A stretch of DNA of 64,000 nucleotides, from the NCBI GenBank assembly GCA_007570785.1, contig ML664161.1, positions 15,032,861 to 15,096,860 of the forward strand, written 5' to 3'. The notes under the pieces were generated by a model that was not told the DNA's origin, did no database searches, and was given only the letters and a program-made list of their open reading frames with translations. Below, piece by piece: positions 22,782 to 33,805 of this stretch (the stretch's first letter is position 1; each line of letters begins with the position of its first letter). This DNA comes from Antilocapra americana (taxonomy: Eukaryota > Chordata > Mammalia > Artiodactyla > Antilocapridae). A program made the translations under genes and the position numbers.

Positions 22782-23479
22782 AGGATATAACAGTTGCCAT
22801 GGCAAAATTCTGGCTCTGTTGAATACTGAAAACTGATGTATAAGCCTAGAATTTGATGAAACTATGTACTTTGAAGTGAACAGGCATATTTGACAGTCAG
22901 TCATTCACCTTGTGCTGGCTTAGAGTCTGAAATATACAGCTGTTCCATTTCACACAAAAGAATAGACATTTGAGTTGAAGAAACACTAAATATTCTTGAA
23001 ATCACAGACTTAAATTTTAATATCATGAATCTAATAGTGTAGAACATATAAATTATTGAGCAAGAATTTAAGGAAATTTTCTATGCCTCTTTTCCAAACG
23101 CAGATTTTATAAGCAAAGCTATCATCTCATTAATAAAAATATAATGCTTTCTCTGTCTTTACATCATAGATTACAAAATGTAGTTTCAAATCATTTTCAG
23201 TAAAGTGAGGTACATTGCATATATTATTCACAGATCTCCAACTGGGGTAACTTTTAAAGTTTTTTGGTCATTGGAATTCATTTGTATTCATCTGAATATT
23301 CAGGAGTATAATTAATGCGTGGTATTCATGTCAATGACATATACTCTATAAAAGTTTAATTGTCATTCTGCATTAATTAAGCTTGAATTAATGAACACTT
23401 TCAAAGTTTTGCAACAGTTGAATCACCAGTTCCCATCAAGCATGACTGAGGCAGAATTACTTCATTCTGAATGCTAAAA

Positions 23480-23481
<2 letters not shown>

Positions 23482-23510
<29 letters not shown>

Positions 23511-23511
23511 A
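23482..23511. repeat. (AC)n microsatellite
   Basis: About 15 uninterrupted AC units, long enough to be polymorphic in a population. Confidence 0.98.
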
Positions 23512-23719
23512 GCAAGAAGAGCAATACACAGAAAATTTCAGTCAATTATAACATTGAAGTAGCTGAGTGCATTGGCAGAAATGCCAAATTCCAAGTAGAA
23601 TTAAACCTAAAATCAATATCCTTCGTTTTTAATTCTAAGGAGACGAATTTTTTTCCACACAATTTTCATCATTATGTAAAAAGTTTTAGACAATGCAGCA
23701 TGAAACTTGCCTATAGCTC

Positions 23720-24235
23720 CATGCTGGGAAAGGGATCTACAATAAAGGCTGAATTTCTGACCATCTTAAGGGTGGTAGGTGAATGGGCCTGATGTGGCTC
23801 AGGGTACACCAACCCCAATTATGGCAACTTAACATCTTGATTAATATTTTAAGCTGAGGGAATTTGAGAAATGGTATGTACAGAAGGGACTTTCTGACCC
23901 TGCCCTAAAGCAGATCATAAAACCCTCATGTAAGTGGCACCCTTTTTATACCTGGAGGAAGGGAGCAGTCTCATCTCCAAGATGCCAGTAAGAATCTGAA
24001 CAAACAAGCCTTGCTGTTTCCCCTAGTTTACTGCACTAACTTATACTCTTTTTGTCCTATAACATTTTTCTATAAATATTCACTCTTCATCAAATCTAGC
24101 ATAAAAACACTCAGTCTTAACCAATTCTTTGGGGTTTTTTTGAAGGTTCCTATGTCACATCAAATTTTTATTAAATACGTGTGTATACTTTTCTCTTATT
24201 TATTTATCTTTTGCTAGTGGACCCCTTTATAAGCA
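23720..24235 (+). mobile_element. candidate degenerate solitary LTR
   Basis: The order of phrases resembles an endogenous-retrovirus LTR: AAAGCAGATCATAAAACCCTCATG, a promoter-like run near 23938-23960, ACTGCACTAACTTATACTCTTT, and a 3' end TTCTCTTATTTATTTATCTTTTGC. No internal coding region or second LTR is seen. The 68-codon frame 24011-24217 is a shadow. The assignment is by style only. Confidence 0.4.
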
Positions 24236-24489
24236 GAGAATGTGGAAAAGCAAAAGAAAAATATAGTTTTGTCCCCTATAAGATCTAGGATAAACTAATA
24301 TGGTAATACTAACACCCATTTAATGCCAGTGCCAATTCTTAAAGGGTTCCCCTCTCCAGAGGCATCAAAAGTGAGATTTAAAGGGTTACAGTGACTCATC
24401 CAAGTCGCCAAAAGGAGAAGAGGAAGTAGATGCAATAGTTCTTGTTCTAAATGCCATTACCCTGTCCCCACTGGATAACAAATTCCTTA

Positions 24490-26399
24490 TTGCAAAATTC
24501 AGACTTAAATTGAAGAAAGTAGGGAAAATCACTACACATCCAGGTATGACCTAAATCAAACCCCTTATGATTATATAGTGGAAGAGACAAATAGATTCAA
24601 GGGATTAGATCTGATAGACAGAATGCCTGAAGAACTATGAATGGAGATTTGTAACACTGTATAGGAGAAGGTGATCAAAGCCATACCCAAGAAAAAGAAA
24701 CACAATAAGCAAACTGGTTGTCTGAGGAGGCCTTACAAATAGCTAAGAAGAGAAGCAAAAGGCAAAGGAGAAAAGGAAAGATATACCCATTTGAATGTAG
24801 AGTTCCAAAGAATAGCAAGGGGACATAAGAAAGCCTTCCTAAGTGATCAATGAAAAGAAATAGAGGAAAACAACAGAATGGGAAGACTAAAGATCTCTTC
24901 AAGAAAATTAGAGATACCAAGGGAAAATTTCATGCAAAGATGGGCTCGATAAAGGACAAAAATGGTATGGACCTAATAGAAGCAGAAGACATTAAGAAGA
25001 GGTGGCAAGAATACACAGAAGAACTTTACAAAAACGATCTTCACCACCCAGATAATCACAATGGTATTATCACTCACCTGGAGCCAGACATCTTGGAGTG
25101 CAAAGTCAAGTGGGCCTTAAGAAGCATCACTACAAACAAAGCTAGTGGAAGTGATGGAATTCCAGCTTAGCTATTTCAAATCCTAAAAGATGATACTATT
25201 AAAGTGTTGTACTCAATATGCCAGCAAATTTGGAAAACTCAGCAGTGGCCACAGGACTGAAAAAATGTCAGTTTTCATTCCAATCCCAAAGAAAGGCAAT
25301 GCCATAGAATATTCAAACTACTGCACAATTGTACTCCTTTCACATGCTAACACAGTAATGCTCAAAATTCTCAAAGCTAGGCTTCAATAGTATATGAACT
25401 GAGAACTCCCAGATGTTCAAGCTGGATTTAGAAAAGGCAGAGGAACCAGAGATCAAATTGTCAACATCCACTGAATCATGGAGTACATCAGGTCTGTATA
25501 TTGTCACCCTGATTATTTAACTTTCATGCAAAGTACATCATGAGAAATGCTGGGCTGGATGAAGCACAAGCTGGAATCAAGATTGCCAGGAGAAATATCA
25601 ATAACCTCAGATGTACAGATGACACCAACCTTATGGTAGAAATTAAAGAAGAGCTAAAGAGTTTCTTGATGAAGGTGGAAGAAGAGAGTGAAAAGTTGGC
25701 TTAAAACTCAATATCCAAAAAACTAAGATCACAGCATCCAGTCCCATCACATTATGGCAAATAGATGGGGAAACAATGGTAAAAATGAGAGACTTTATTT
25801 TCTTGAGCTCCAAAATCATTGCAGATTGTGACTGCAGCCATTAAATTAAAAGATGCTTGCTCCTTGGAAGAAAAGCTAGACAATGTTTGACAAACCTAGA
25901 CAGTGTATTTAAAAGCAGAGGCATTACTTTGCCAACAAAGGTCCATCTAGTCAAACCTATGGTTTTTCCCAATAGTCATGTATGGGTGTGAGAGCTGGAC
26001 CATAAGGAAGGCTGAGTGCCAAGCACTGACACTCTTGAACTGTGGTGTTGGAGAAGACTCTTGAGAGTCCCTTGGACTGCAAGGAGATCAAACCAGTCAA
26101 TCCTAAAGGAAATCCATTCTGAATATTCATCGGAAGAACCAATGCTGAAGCTGAAGCTCCAATACTTTGGCCATCTAATGTGAAAAGTTGACTCATTAGA
26201 AAAGACCCTGATGCTGGGAAAGATTGAAGGCAGAAAGAGAAGGGGACGACAGAGGATGAGATGGTTGGATGGCATTACTGACTCAATGGACATGAGTCTG
26301 AGCAAGCTCTAGGAGATAGTTAAGGACAGAGAAGCCTGAAGTGCTGCAATCCATGGGGTCACAAATATTCGGACATGACTGAGCAACTGAACAACAACA
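24490..26399 (+). mobile_element. BovB (RTE) LINE with internal deletion and disrupted frames
   Basis: It starts in the connector region (CAGACTTAAATTGAAGAAAG at 24500) and reaches the BovB 3' end (GACATGACTGAGCAACTGAAC) at about 26394. The 106-codon frame 24850-25170 contains KDLFKKIRDTKGKFHAKMGS and AEDIKKRWQEYTEELYK. The next (25190-25390) holds RT N-terminal blocks such as FIPIPKKGNA. Near 25490 the sequence jumps from the block before the YAKAFDCVDH region to the block after QGCILSPCLF, so the RT core is deleted. The catalytic motif reads CTDD (25613-25624) rather than YADD. There are several frameshifts and stops, so it is inactive. Confidence 0.93.
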
Positions 26400-28869
26400 C
26401 TGGATAACTAATCCTGGTTTTGAATAAGAGAAAGGATAATGGAGATCAAACCCATCTATATAGCCTACTGTCTACATTAAACATGACTTTACTATTTCAT
26501 TGTCCTCATCAAGGAAACTTCAGTATGCTAGCAAACTGTAACTCAGGAAGAGAAAACTTGTTAATCCCTTTATTGCTCATTCCAAGAACTTCAAATTTTC
26601 AATAGAAAGCATCAAACAATAGTTTGTACTCCAAATCTCTGAGTCACTGCACCATTGCCTCAAAATCCTCCTCTTCTTGTGTCTATGAATTCTAAGCTAT
26701 TAATCATGATCTTAACCCCCAACCAACAAAAGATGCCTCCTCCACATCTCTTTTCCACATTGAAAGACAAGTTTTTCAATATGATTTCAGAATAATGCAC
26801 CAGACCTCAAAATCTCACTAAATATCCTAATACTGTTTTTCTCCCCTCTGAAATGCTACTAAAATTATTGAGGCAGTGTTGTCCCTTACCACAGTAAACA
26901 ATAAACAACTCTGTCTTATCAGCAAGTTATTTTGGTGATATTTTGGGGAGCTTGATTTTGACAGACAGAGATGTCGACTTAGGCCAAACTAGAAAAAAAA
27001 ACATGAGTCTATTTCAGAAATACTGAATCTGAGTTCCAGGTGGAAGTTACAGATAGAAACAGTTATGTGCCTTTCAAAATTATCTCAGAAATGATGGAGT
27101 TTCCTCTAATCCCCAAATCCAAATCTGAGTTTAATATCTGTGGAAACAGAGAATTCTGTGCATACCTCATCACGTCATCTTACAAAGGATCTCTGTGGCT
27201 TGGTAGCATCAATGAGGCATAAGAATAAAATAAATTCTTATTACTCCTGCACAAGATGGAACATCTCCGTTAGCGTGGAGTGCACCTGAGACAGATGCCT
27301 ATCCCATCTCACCTGCTGCTTCTCCCAGCCACTAGTGATAAGAACACTGTCCTGTTTTGTCATTAAGAGCTGTGTTTTAAATGAAACTCAGAATAACTTT
27401 ATCATATGCTTATGTCTGGCTCTAACATGCTTTTAAATTCATTTCAGCCTGGAAAAAATGGAATTGCATGTTTTTCCTCCCTTTTACACTGAATGTGATG
27501 CTGCCAAGAGTTACCTGAGTTGTATTGATAGACAGCTATAGTGCTTTCATTTTTACCATTGTTTCCATAGCATTTTTCACACATGACAGAGGAGAAACAC
27601 ATTACAACTATGTTTGAGATGATTGCCTTAGATAGAAATTCTTCTTAGATAGAATTTCTTCTTAGGGAGAAAAAAAAGAGGAAAAGAGAAACCTCACTTT
27701 TCTTTAGGATGACACTCTGATTGACCTTAGTTGATTGTGAAAGGAGAGGCCTCTGTATTAAGATCAAGTAAGGGGAGCCTGAGACAAAGGTGCTATACTG
27801 CCTTGCTTATGCAGGGGTGGCAGGGGTTGGGGGTGTGTGGTCAGGGCTGTCGTTTAAGGCTGAAGAGGGATAACATCTTGGGAGAGAAAAGGTTCCCAGC
27901 ACTAATCTGCAGGCTGAGATTCTGTGGAGAAAGATAGCAAAGAGAAAATGCCTGTGAGACACTATAGCTCAGTTTCCCCTTCTAGCTTTCTTCAGTTCCC
28001 CCTCCATTTGTACCTAATACTTATGTCTGTTACTAGCAAGAGCCTGTGTTTGTAGGCCTTGCAAATGAAATAGGAAAGAAGAGGCAGTCATGATCCCTGG
28101 GACAAAGTTGTGTGGGGACAAGACAGGAGGTCCTGGAGGGAACACGAGGTCACTAACACTGGGTGGGAATTTGGAGCAGGTGCTCACCAGGTTTATGAAA
28201 GAAGCCTGGGACTGCTCAAAACTGGGGAGTAAGCAGTGTTACTAAACATCCCACAGTATGTAAGATGAGGGCCAAATCCATAGTGTCTGGAGACTGAAGA
28301 AATGTGTGAGTGAGACTCCAAAATGCTAGAGGGATTACAGACTGATAGTTACAGAGTGAATTGAAAATATTGGATTTTCTGTCTTTCCCACTGGAACTCT
28401 AAGGACTGGTTTATGCTTGTTTTCTCCTCATGCCTCTGTGTTCATATATCCATGAGTAAATGAATGAATGAATGAGAGGAATAAATAACCTCTGGAACAG
28501 AAACAAAGACTCAAGAAAGATCAAAGCTGAAGATACAGATATAGAGGTCATCTACCTAGAATTTACAGTGAGTTGCAGATAAAAGAGAAAAAGCCATCCA
28601 GAGAGGAGGAAGGAGGCCTTTGATTGGGAATAAATGTATTATGTAGGAAGTGAGAGTCTGTATTCTGCAGCCCCCATACAGGATCCACCAGTCCTGCTGA
28701 ATTGATCATCAGGCTGATCCTTGCTCTAACCTCTGACTCATGGAAACTATTTGCATCAAGTCATTCTTCACTGAACAGATATTTTGGCTGCCATGGGAAG
28801 AAATATCTGAATCCATGTGGAGTTGCTAACCACCCATTATAATCTCAGTGCCTCTAGTCTTCCTGTGCT
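26400..28869. other. no gene recognised
   Basis: Unassigned DNA of moderate composition. The frames of 60-68 codons at 26420, 27040 and 27731 show no recognised domain. An AATG tetranucleotide run occurs at 28457-28479. Confidence 0.4.
28457..28479. repeat. (AATG)n microsatellite
   Basis: About five to six tetranucleotide units. Confidence 0.9.
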
Positions 28870-28883
28870 TGAACTTGCAGGTT

Positions 28884-29103
28884 GCATGCATGCTAAGTTG
28901 CTTCAGTTGTGTCCACCTCTTTGTGACCCCATGGACTGTAGCCCACCAGGCTCCTCTGTCCATGGGATTCTCTAGGCAAAAATACTGGAGTGAGTTGCCA
29001 TGCCCTCCTCCAGGGGATCTTCCCCACCCAGGGATTGAAACCATGTCTCCTGTGGCTCCTGCACGGCAGGCGGATTCTTTATTGCTGAGCTACTGGGGAA
29101 ACC
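28884..29103 (-). mobile_element. Bov-tA SINE with target-site duplication
   Basis: Minus-strand copy with an extra GTGGCTCCTG insertion in the head region. It is flanked by TGAACTTGCAGGTT (28870-28883) and TGAATTTGCAGGTT (29104-29117), one mismatch. The 109-codon plus-strand frame is a SINE shadow. Confidence 0.95.
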
Positions 29104-29117
29104 TGAATTTGCAGGTT

Positions 29118-29915
29118 ACCAGTCCCAAACTGGGTCTGCGTTTCCTTGAAGAGTTTTCATTTTGTTTGTGTTCTTAAATCTCATCGTCTCTGGGTCCACC
29201 ATTCACTTTGATTCCTGAAAGAGGATTTATGACACAATCTCCTTGATCATCCTAGCTGGCCAGTGTCCAATTCCAAATGGAATATTCAAAATTGAAGATG
29301 TATTAGACAAGTAATTATATATTACAGAGAATAAAATATCTGCTGTCTTGATCTCCGAAGAAACAAATATTCATCTCCTGAGAGACAAAACAATCAGAAT
29401 GTTCTCTAGAATATAATCAGCTTAAACCTTGCATTCAGACTTGGCACAAAGGAAAACTCCCCCCGTCTTGCTCCCTAAGTGCAATCTGTGGGCCAGCAGG
29501 CCTGGTATTGCCTCGTTAGAGCTACTTATTAGAACTACTGACCCCCAGATCCCATCCCAGACCTACTGAACCAGGGTTTTTATCTTTATAAAATTCCCAG
29601 ATACTGAGTATGCACATACATTTTTAAGAAGCATTATTACAGAGTACTAAAGAGCAGCCTCAGAGTTCACCTCAGGGACAGTGAAGGCCTGTGGAAGACC
29701 CTAGGCAGGGGTAGAATATCTAACCCTCTCCCACCTCCTCAACACCAGATCAGGGTAGCTTTGGTCTGATTATCTTAAGTGTGGATGTTCCATTGTAAAC
29801 TTTAAAAATGTAATTTCTCACTTGGAGAATATTTGAAAACTACCACTCAGTGGCAGTCAGAACCATGATGAGTCTAAAAACACCCTGCAGCCTGGGTCTC
29901 CTGGTGGAGAGATCC
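29118..29915. other. no gene recognised
   Basis: Unassigned. The ACTGACCCCCAGATCCC...AGACCTACTGAACCAG phrase near 29535-29573 resembles part of an old mammalian repeat, but I cannot name it. Confidence 0.35.
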
Positions 29916-29998
29916 ATATATATTGGGACGGCCCAAAAGTTCATTCAGACTTTTCCCCAAGATCCTATGGAAAAACTTTTTGGCCATCCCAATATATT
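29916..29998 (+). mobile_element. mariner-like MITE hairpin related to the mir-2284/2285 family
   Basis: The terminal arms ATATATTGGGA (29918-29928) and TCCCAATATAT (29987-29997) are perfect inverted repeats. Inside them GGCCCAAAAGTTC on the left faces CTTTTTGGCC on the right, and CTTTTCC (29949-29955) faces GGAAAAA around a short loop. Ruminant hairpins of this kind, as I recall them, produce the large bta-miR-2284/2285 families from a mariner-derived MITE. Here about 10 nt appear to be missing from the right arm between GGAAAAA and CTTTTTGG, giving a large left-arm bulge. Processing into a microRNA is therefore doubtful. Confidence 0.72.
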
Positions 29999-31055
29999 TA
30001 CATCTGTTTTGTCTGGAGTCTTAATTCTTAATATCTTACACTAACTTTAAAATACATGTAGATGCCATTAAAATGAATGAAGCAGGTTCATTTACAAGTA
30101 GAAATTAAAAAATGAAGAAAAGGGGAACTAATAACAGCTTGGTAATGATCAGCAAATGGAGGAACAGAGAAGGAAGAATACTAACTCAAATCTAAATCAT
30201 AGAAGCTGGAATAAGAAAAGTTTTCCACTTACAGACAGTCATTGGCAGTAAATATTCAGAGAGGAGAAGCAGGAAAAAATGTGTTCTAGGAGATGTTGCA
30301 ATGTGATTTTCAGGCACTCCTTTTGCTCTGGGTTTATTTGTCTGTCCCAGGAAGTAGTTTGGTGGGTTATGTCATTTTATAGCCATAATAACATTCTGAG
30401 CCAAACCAGCTGCCTCGGCTTGATGCTATGACCTCAAATACAACAGATGAGGACTGAAAAAGGAACATTAGATTTGGCAATTAGACAGTTATTGGTGACT
30501 GTGGAGAGAGCAGTTCTAGTTGAGCAATAAGGATGAACACCAAACTGCTACAGGCTTAGAAAAGGAAGCTAGCATGATGGAAAATTCAGACACTCTTTCA
30601 TTCTAAAGAAAGTTTTCTAAGAAAGGCGGGGGGAGAGCAATCTGAAGAGATACCAGACTTAGGGATGAATTTTTTTTAAGGTGGTGAAAACCTAAGCAAA
30701 ATTTTAAATTGAGTAAAACATAAACAATATAGAAGGGAGAAAAATAAGGGAGCTGATGATGGAACTAGTTCTCATAGCAGCTTCAGTGACATGAGTGGAA
30801 AAAATGGGATCATTTCTGCTCTTTTTAATGTATGCCAACTATTTTATTATTAATTTTAACATATGGTAAAATTGAATTTTTTCAGTGAATATCTGTATAC
30901 TCACCACTATTTCTACCATTATAAATAGCCTATTGTTTACATGTCTATCCATCTTTCTACCCTTCAATTCTGCCATTTCTTTCTTTCTATATTTCAGAGT
31001 TGATTTTCAGTTGGAGAATAATTGCTTTACAGTATTGTGTTGGTTTCTATTGATT
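29999..31055. other. no gene recognised; possible short L1 3' piece at its end
   Basis: Mostly unassigned. At about 30990-31050, GTTGATTTTCAGTTGGAGAATAATTGCTTTACAGTATTGTG looks like a ruminant L1 3' end in reverse orientation, about 60 bp long. Confidence 0.4.
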
Positions 31056-31227
31056 AGAGTTTAATATTTGTTTATAATGATTTTGGGGTAAAATTTATGT
31101 GCAGTGAAATAAAACCTCATGTGTACATTTGCCGCAAATTGATAAATGCACATGTCTATATAACCCAAACCCCTGGCAAGATAAAAAAAAACCCTTCCCA
31201 TTCCTCTAGGAAGTTTCTTCATGTCTG

Positions 31228-31450
31228 TACATGCATGCTAAGTTGCTTCAGTCATGTCCTACTCTGTGTGACCCCATGGACTGTAACCCACCAGGCTCCT
31301 CTGTCCATGAAATTCTCCAGTCAAGAATACTAGAGTGGGTTGCCTTGTCCTCCTCCAGGGGATCTTCCTGACCCAGAGATCAAACCTGCATCTCTTATGT
31401 CTCCTAAATTGGCAGACAAGTTCTTTACCACTAGCGCCACCTGGGAAGCC
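31228..31450 (-). mobile_element. Bov-tA SINE nested in L1
   Basis: Minus-strand copy with the tRNA head at 31430-31450 (CACTAGCGCCACCTGGGAAGCC). Target-site copies TTTCTTCATGTCTG (31214-31227) and TTTCTTTATGTCTG (31451-31464) flank it. Confidence 0.95.
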
Positions 31451-31464
31451 TTTCTTTATGTCTG

Positions 31465-31729
31465 CTGCTGCTGCGGCTGCTAAGTCACTTCAGTCGTGTC
31501 CAACTCTGTGCGACCCCATAGACAGCAGCCCATCAGGCTCCGCCTTCCCTGGGATTCTCCAGGCAAGAACAATGGAGTGAGTTGCCATTGCCTTCTCCAA
31601 TGCATGAAAGTGAAGTCACTCAGTCGTGTCTGACTCTTCGCGACCCCATGGACGGCAGCCTACCAGGCTCCTCCGTCCATGGGATTTTCCAGGCAAGAGT
31701 ACTGGAATGGGTTGCCATTGCCTTCTCCA
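31465..31729 (-). mobile_element. Bov-A2 SINE nested in L1
   Basis: Two BovA monomers joined by CATGAAAGTGAAGTCACTCAG, with the CTG-rich 3' end at 31462-31481. Many CpGs are still intact (GTCGTGTC, TTCGCGACC), which suggests a young copy. It shares its target with the Bov-tA to its left. Confidence 0.95.
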
Positions 31730-32896
31730 TCTTCATGTCTATTCCCAGTCAATTATCATCTACCTCCTCCTCCCCCACCACTCAGAGTCAACTATTGTGA
31801 TATTCTGATGTTTGTCCGAATAAATTACATTGGCTTTTTCTAGAACGTCACATAAATGGGATAGAACAGTACTGATTGATTTTTTAGGCCTTTTTGACTA
31901 ATGCTTTTGAAGGTCATTTGTATTGCTGGATGGATCAGTAGTATATTCCTCTTCACTTATGAGTATTATTCCATTGTTGAGCCATCCTTCCAGTGACAGA
32001 CACTAGTACAACTAAAGCTGCTATCATCATTTTTGTAAAAGTTTTTTTGGAAACCTGTATTTTCATGTATGGCAGATAAACATTTAAGAGCAGGACTGCT
32101 GGGTTTAGGGTGGTTGTAGGTTCAAAGAAACTGGCATACTTTTCCCCGAAGTAGCTGTATTAATACCAAATTCTCTCCTTATCTGACATTTTTGGTCTTG
32201 CTATTTCACTAAGTGTACAGTGGTATCCCATTGTGCTGACAATTTGGGGCATGGGTGTTTATTTTTTGCTATCAGAAGGTAACCTCTCATAACACTCATA
32301 AAACAATATTAGAGCACTTTTAACAGAAGATTGCATTTGTTACTCTATAAATTTGTCACCTCACCTAGCATAAACTCACAGACAGGAGCCATGTTGCATT
32401 AGGGTCTATTTTTGCATAGCATTCAGCCCAGTGACTGTGTTCAGTAGATGTGGTTTAATTTAATTGAATCAAACGTGTTCCTGCTGGCAATTCTATCAGT
32501 GGAGAAGCCAGCATGGAAGCTTCTCTCTCCCCTTCTCTTCATTTTTTAGGGGATCAGTTGGCCATTGGCAGTGAGTACAAAGAAGGATGACAGTCACAGT
32601 GGGGAAAAACAGCATGGTATGTTCCCACAGAAGACAGATATGGGCTGTCAGTCTACTCTGCCTAATATTTAGACATACATTGCAGAGCAGAAACTTGCCT
32701 AGAAATGGAAGTTTCAAGTTGTTTTTATCAATTTTATTTCAGCCATCTGGACTTTTGCTAATAGATACCAGAGACAACTATAATGTGGACAATAATCAGA
32801 AAGTAAAACACCACTTCCAGGGAATAACAAAGGGTATTTTATTTCCTTAAAAACAGCATGAAGCTGTATGCTAAAGGCTGTTTTATTTGAATACAG

Positions 32897-33192
32897 TAAT
32901 TCATAAGAAATGTAGTGAAATTCTTTTTTTTTTTTATTAAATTTTCTTTACTTTATTGTGTTGGTTTTGCCATACAATGACATGACACCGCCATGGGTTT
33001 ACATATGCTCCCCCTCCAGAACCCCCCTCCCTCCTCCCTCCCGATTCCCTCCCCCTGGGACATCTCGGTGCACCAGCCCCGAGCATCAACCCTGGGCTGG
33101 CGATTGATTTCACATACGATAATTAACATGTTTCAATGCCATTCTCACATATCATCCCACCCTTAATTCATAAGAAATGTAGTGAAATTCTT
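32897..33192 (-). mobile_element. 5'-truncated L1 3' end with a 29-bp perfect target-site duplication
   Basis: The insert itself is about 32926-33163. It opens with a T-run (the reversed poly-A tail), followed by the ruminant L1 3' end in reverse orientation (TTTATTGTGTTGGTTTTGCC, GTGCACCAGCCCCGAGCATC). The 29 bases at 32897-32925, which begin TAATTCATAAGAAATG, recur without a mismatch at 33164-33192. The last two T's could belong to the tail, leaving at least 27. The intact duplication and T-run indicate a recent insertion. A frame at 33298-33504 nearby is unrelated. Confidence 0.95.
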
Positions 33193-33582
33193 GAAACAAA
33201 TTATTGCTCCAGTAACATATTGAACACACATACAACATAACAACAACATAGCTTTGACTCAGAAGCATCCTAAAATAGTCATGTACTACTTCTGAATTCA
33301 TTCATATAGGACTGAAGTATTTTTTTTTGACAATTCACTTCCAAGAGCACTTAGATGAATAGCAAACTTTCTAAAAAGGTATAAAGATGATAAATACAGA
33401 GTGATTTGTGGTTTTATATAAACCAAGAAATTATTTTGCTCTAATAATAAAATGTGTGGTACGTCAGAAGCATTTTCAAGGGAAAACATTATTATTGGCA
33501 TCATAATCCAAACATTTGTAGTCTACTTTATGCTAGAACAGTATTTTTCAAGCACTTCCTGGATATTAATATACAGCGTGTA

Positions 33583-33805
33583 TCCAGGTGGCTTTAGTAG
33601 TAAGAAAAAAAAGCCTGCCTGTCAATAAAGGAGATGTAAGAGATGCAGGTTCGATCCCTGGATTGGGAAAATGCCCTGGAGAAGAGCATGGCAACCCACT
33701 CCAGTATTCTTGCCTGGAGAATCCCATGGACAGAGGATCCTGGTGGGCTATAGTCCATGGGGTTGAAAAGAATCAGACACAACTGAAGCAAATTAGCACA
33801 GAGCA
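33583..33805 (+). mobile_element. Bov-tA SINE with intact B box
   Basis: The body is near consensus and the head reads TCCAGGTGGCTTTAGTAG. The B box GGTTCGATCCC (about 33649) keeps its CpG. The overlapping 143-codon plus and 125-codon minus frames start in this SINE and run into flanking DNA. Both are treated as chance. Confidence 0.93.

Larger units (their letters stand above)
22061..23719. other. no gene recognised
   Basis: AT-rich DNA. The 111-codon frame at 22104-22439 is low-complexity and F/L/I/N-rich, as expected by chance in AT-rich DNA. It may be a continuation of the L1 relic. The TA and CA microsatellites within it are listed separately. Confidence 0.4.
31056..32262 (-). mobile_element. 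old L1 LINE 3' region, split by two SINEs
   Basis: The reverse-oriented phrase order of an L1 3' end is clear: GGGGTAAAATTTATGTGCAGTG, AATTGATAAATGCACATG, CTAGAACGTCACATAAATGGG, GAGTATTATTCCATTGTTGAG, GGACTGCTGGGTTTAGGGTGG, AAGTGTACAGTGGTATCCCATTGTG. The Bov-tA at 31228-31450 and Bov-A2 at 31465-31729 lie inside it. No open frame remains. Confidence 0.8.
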
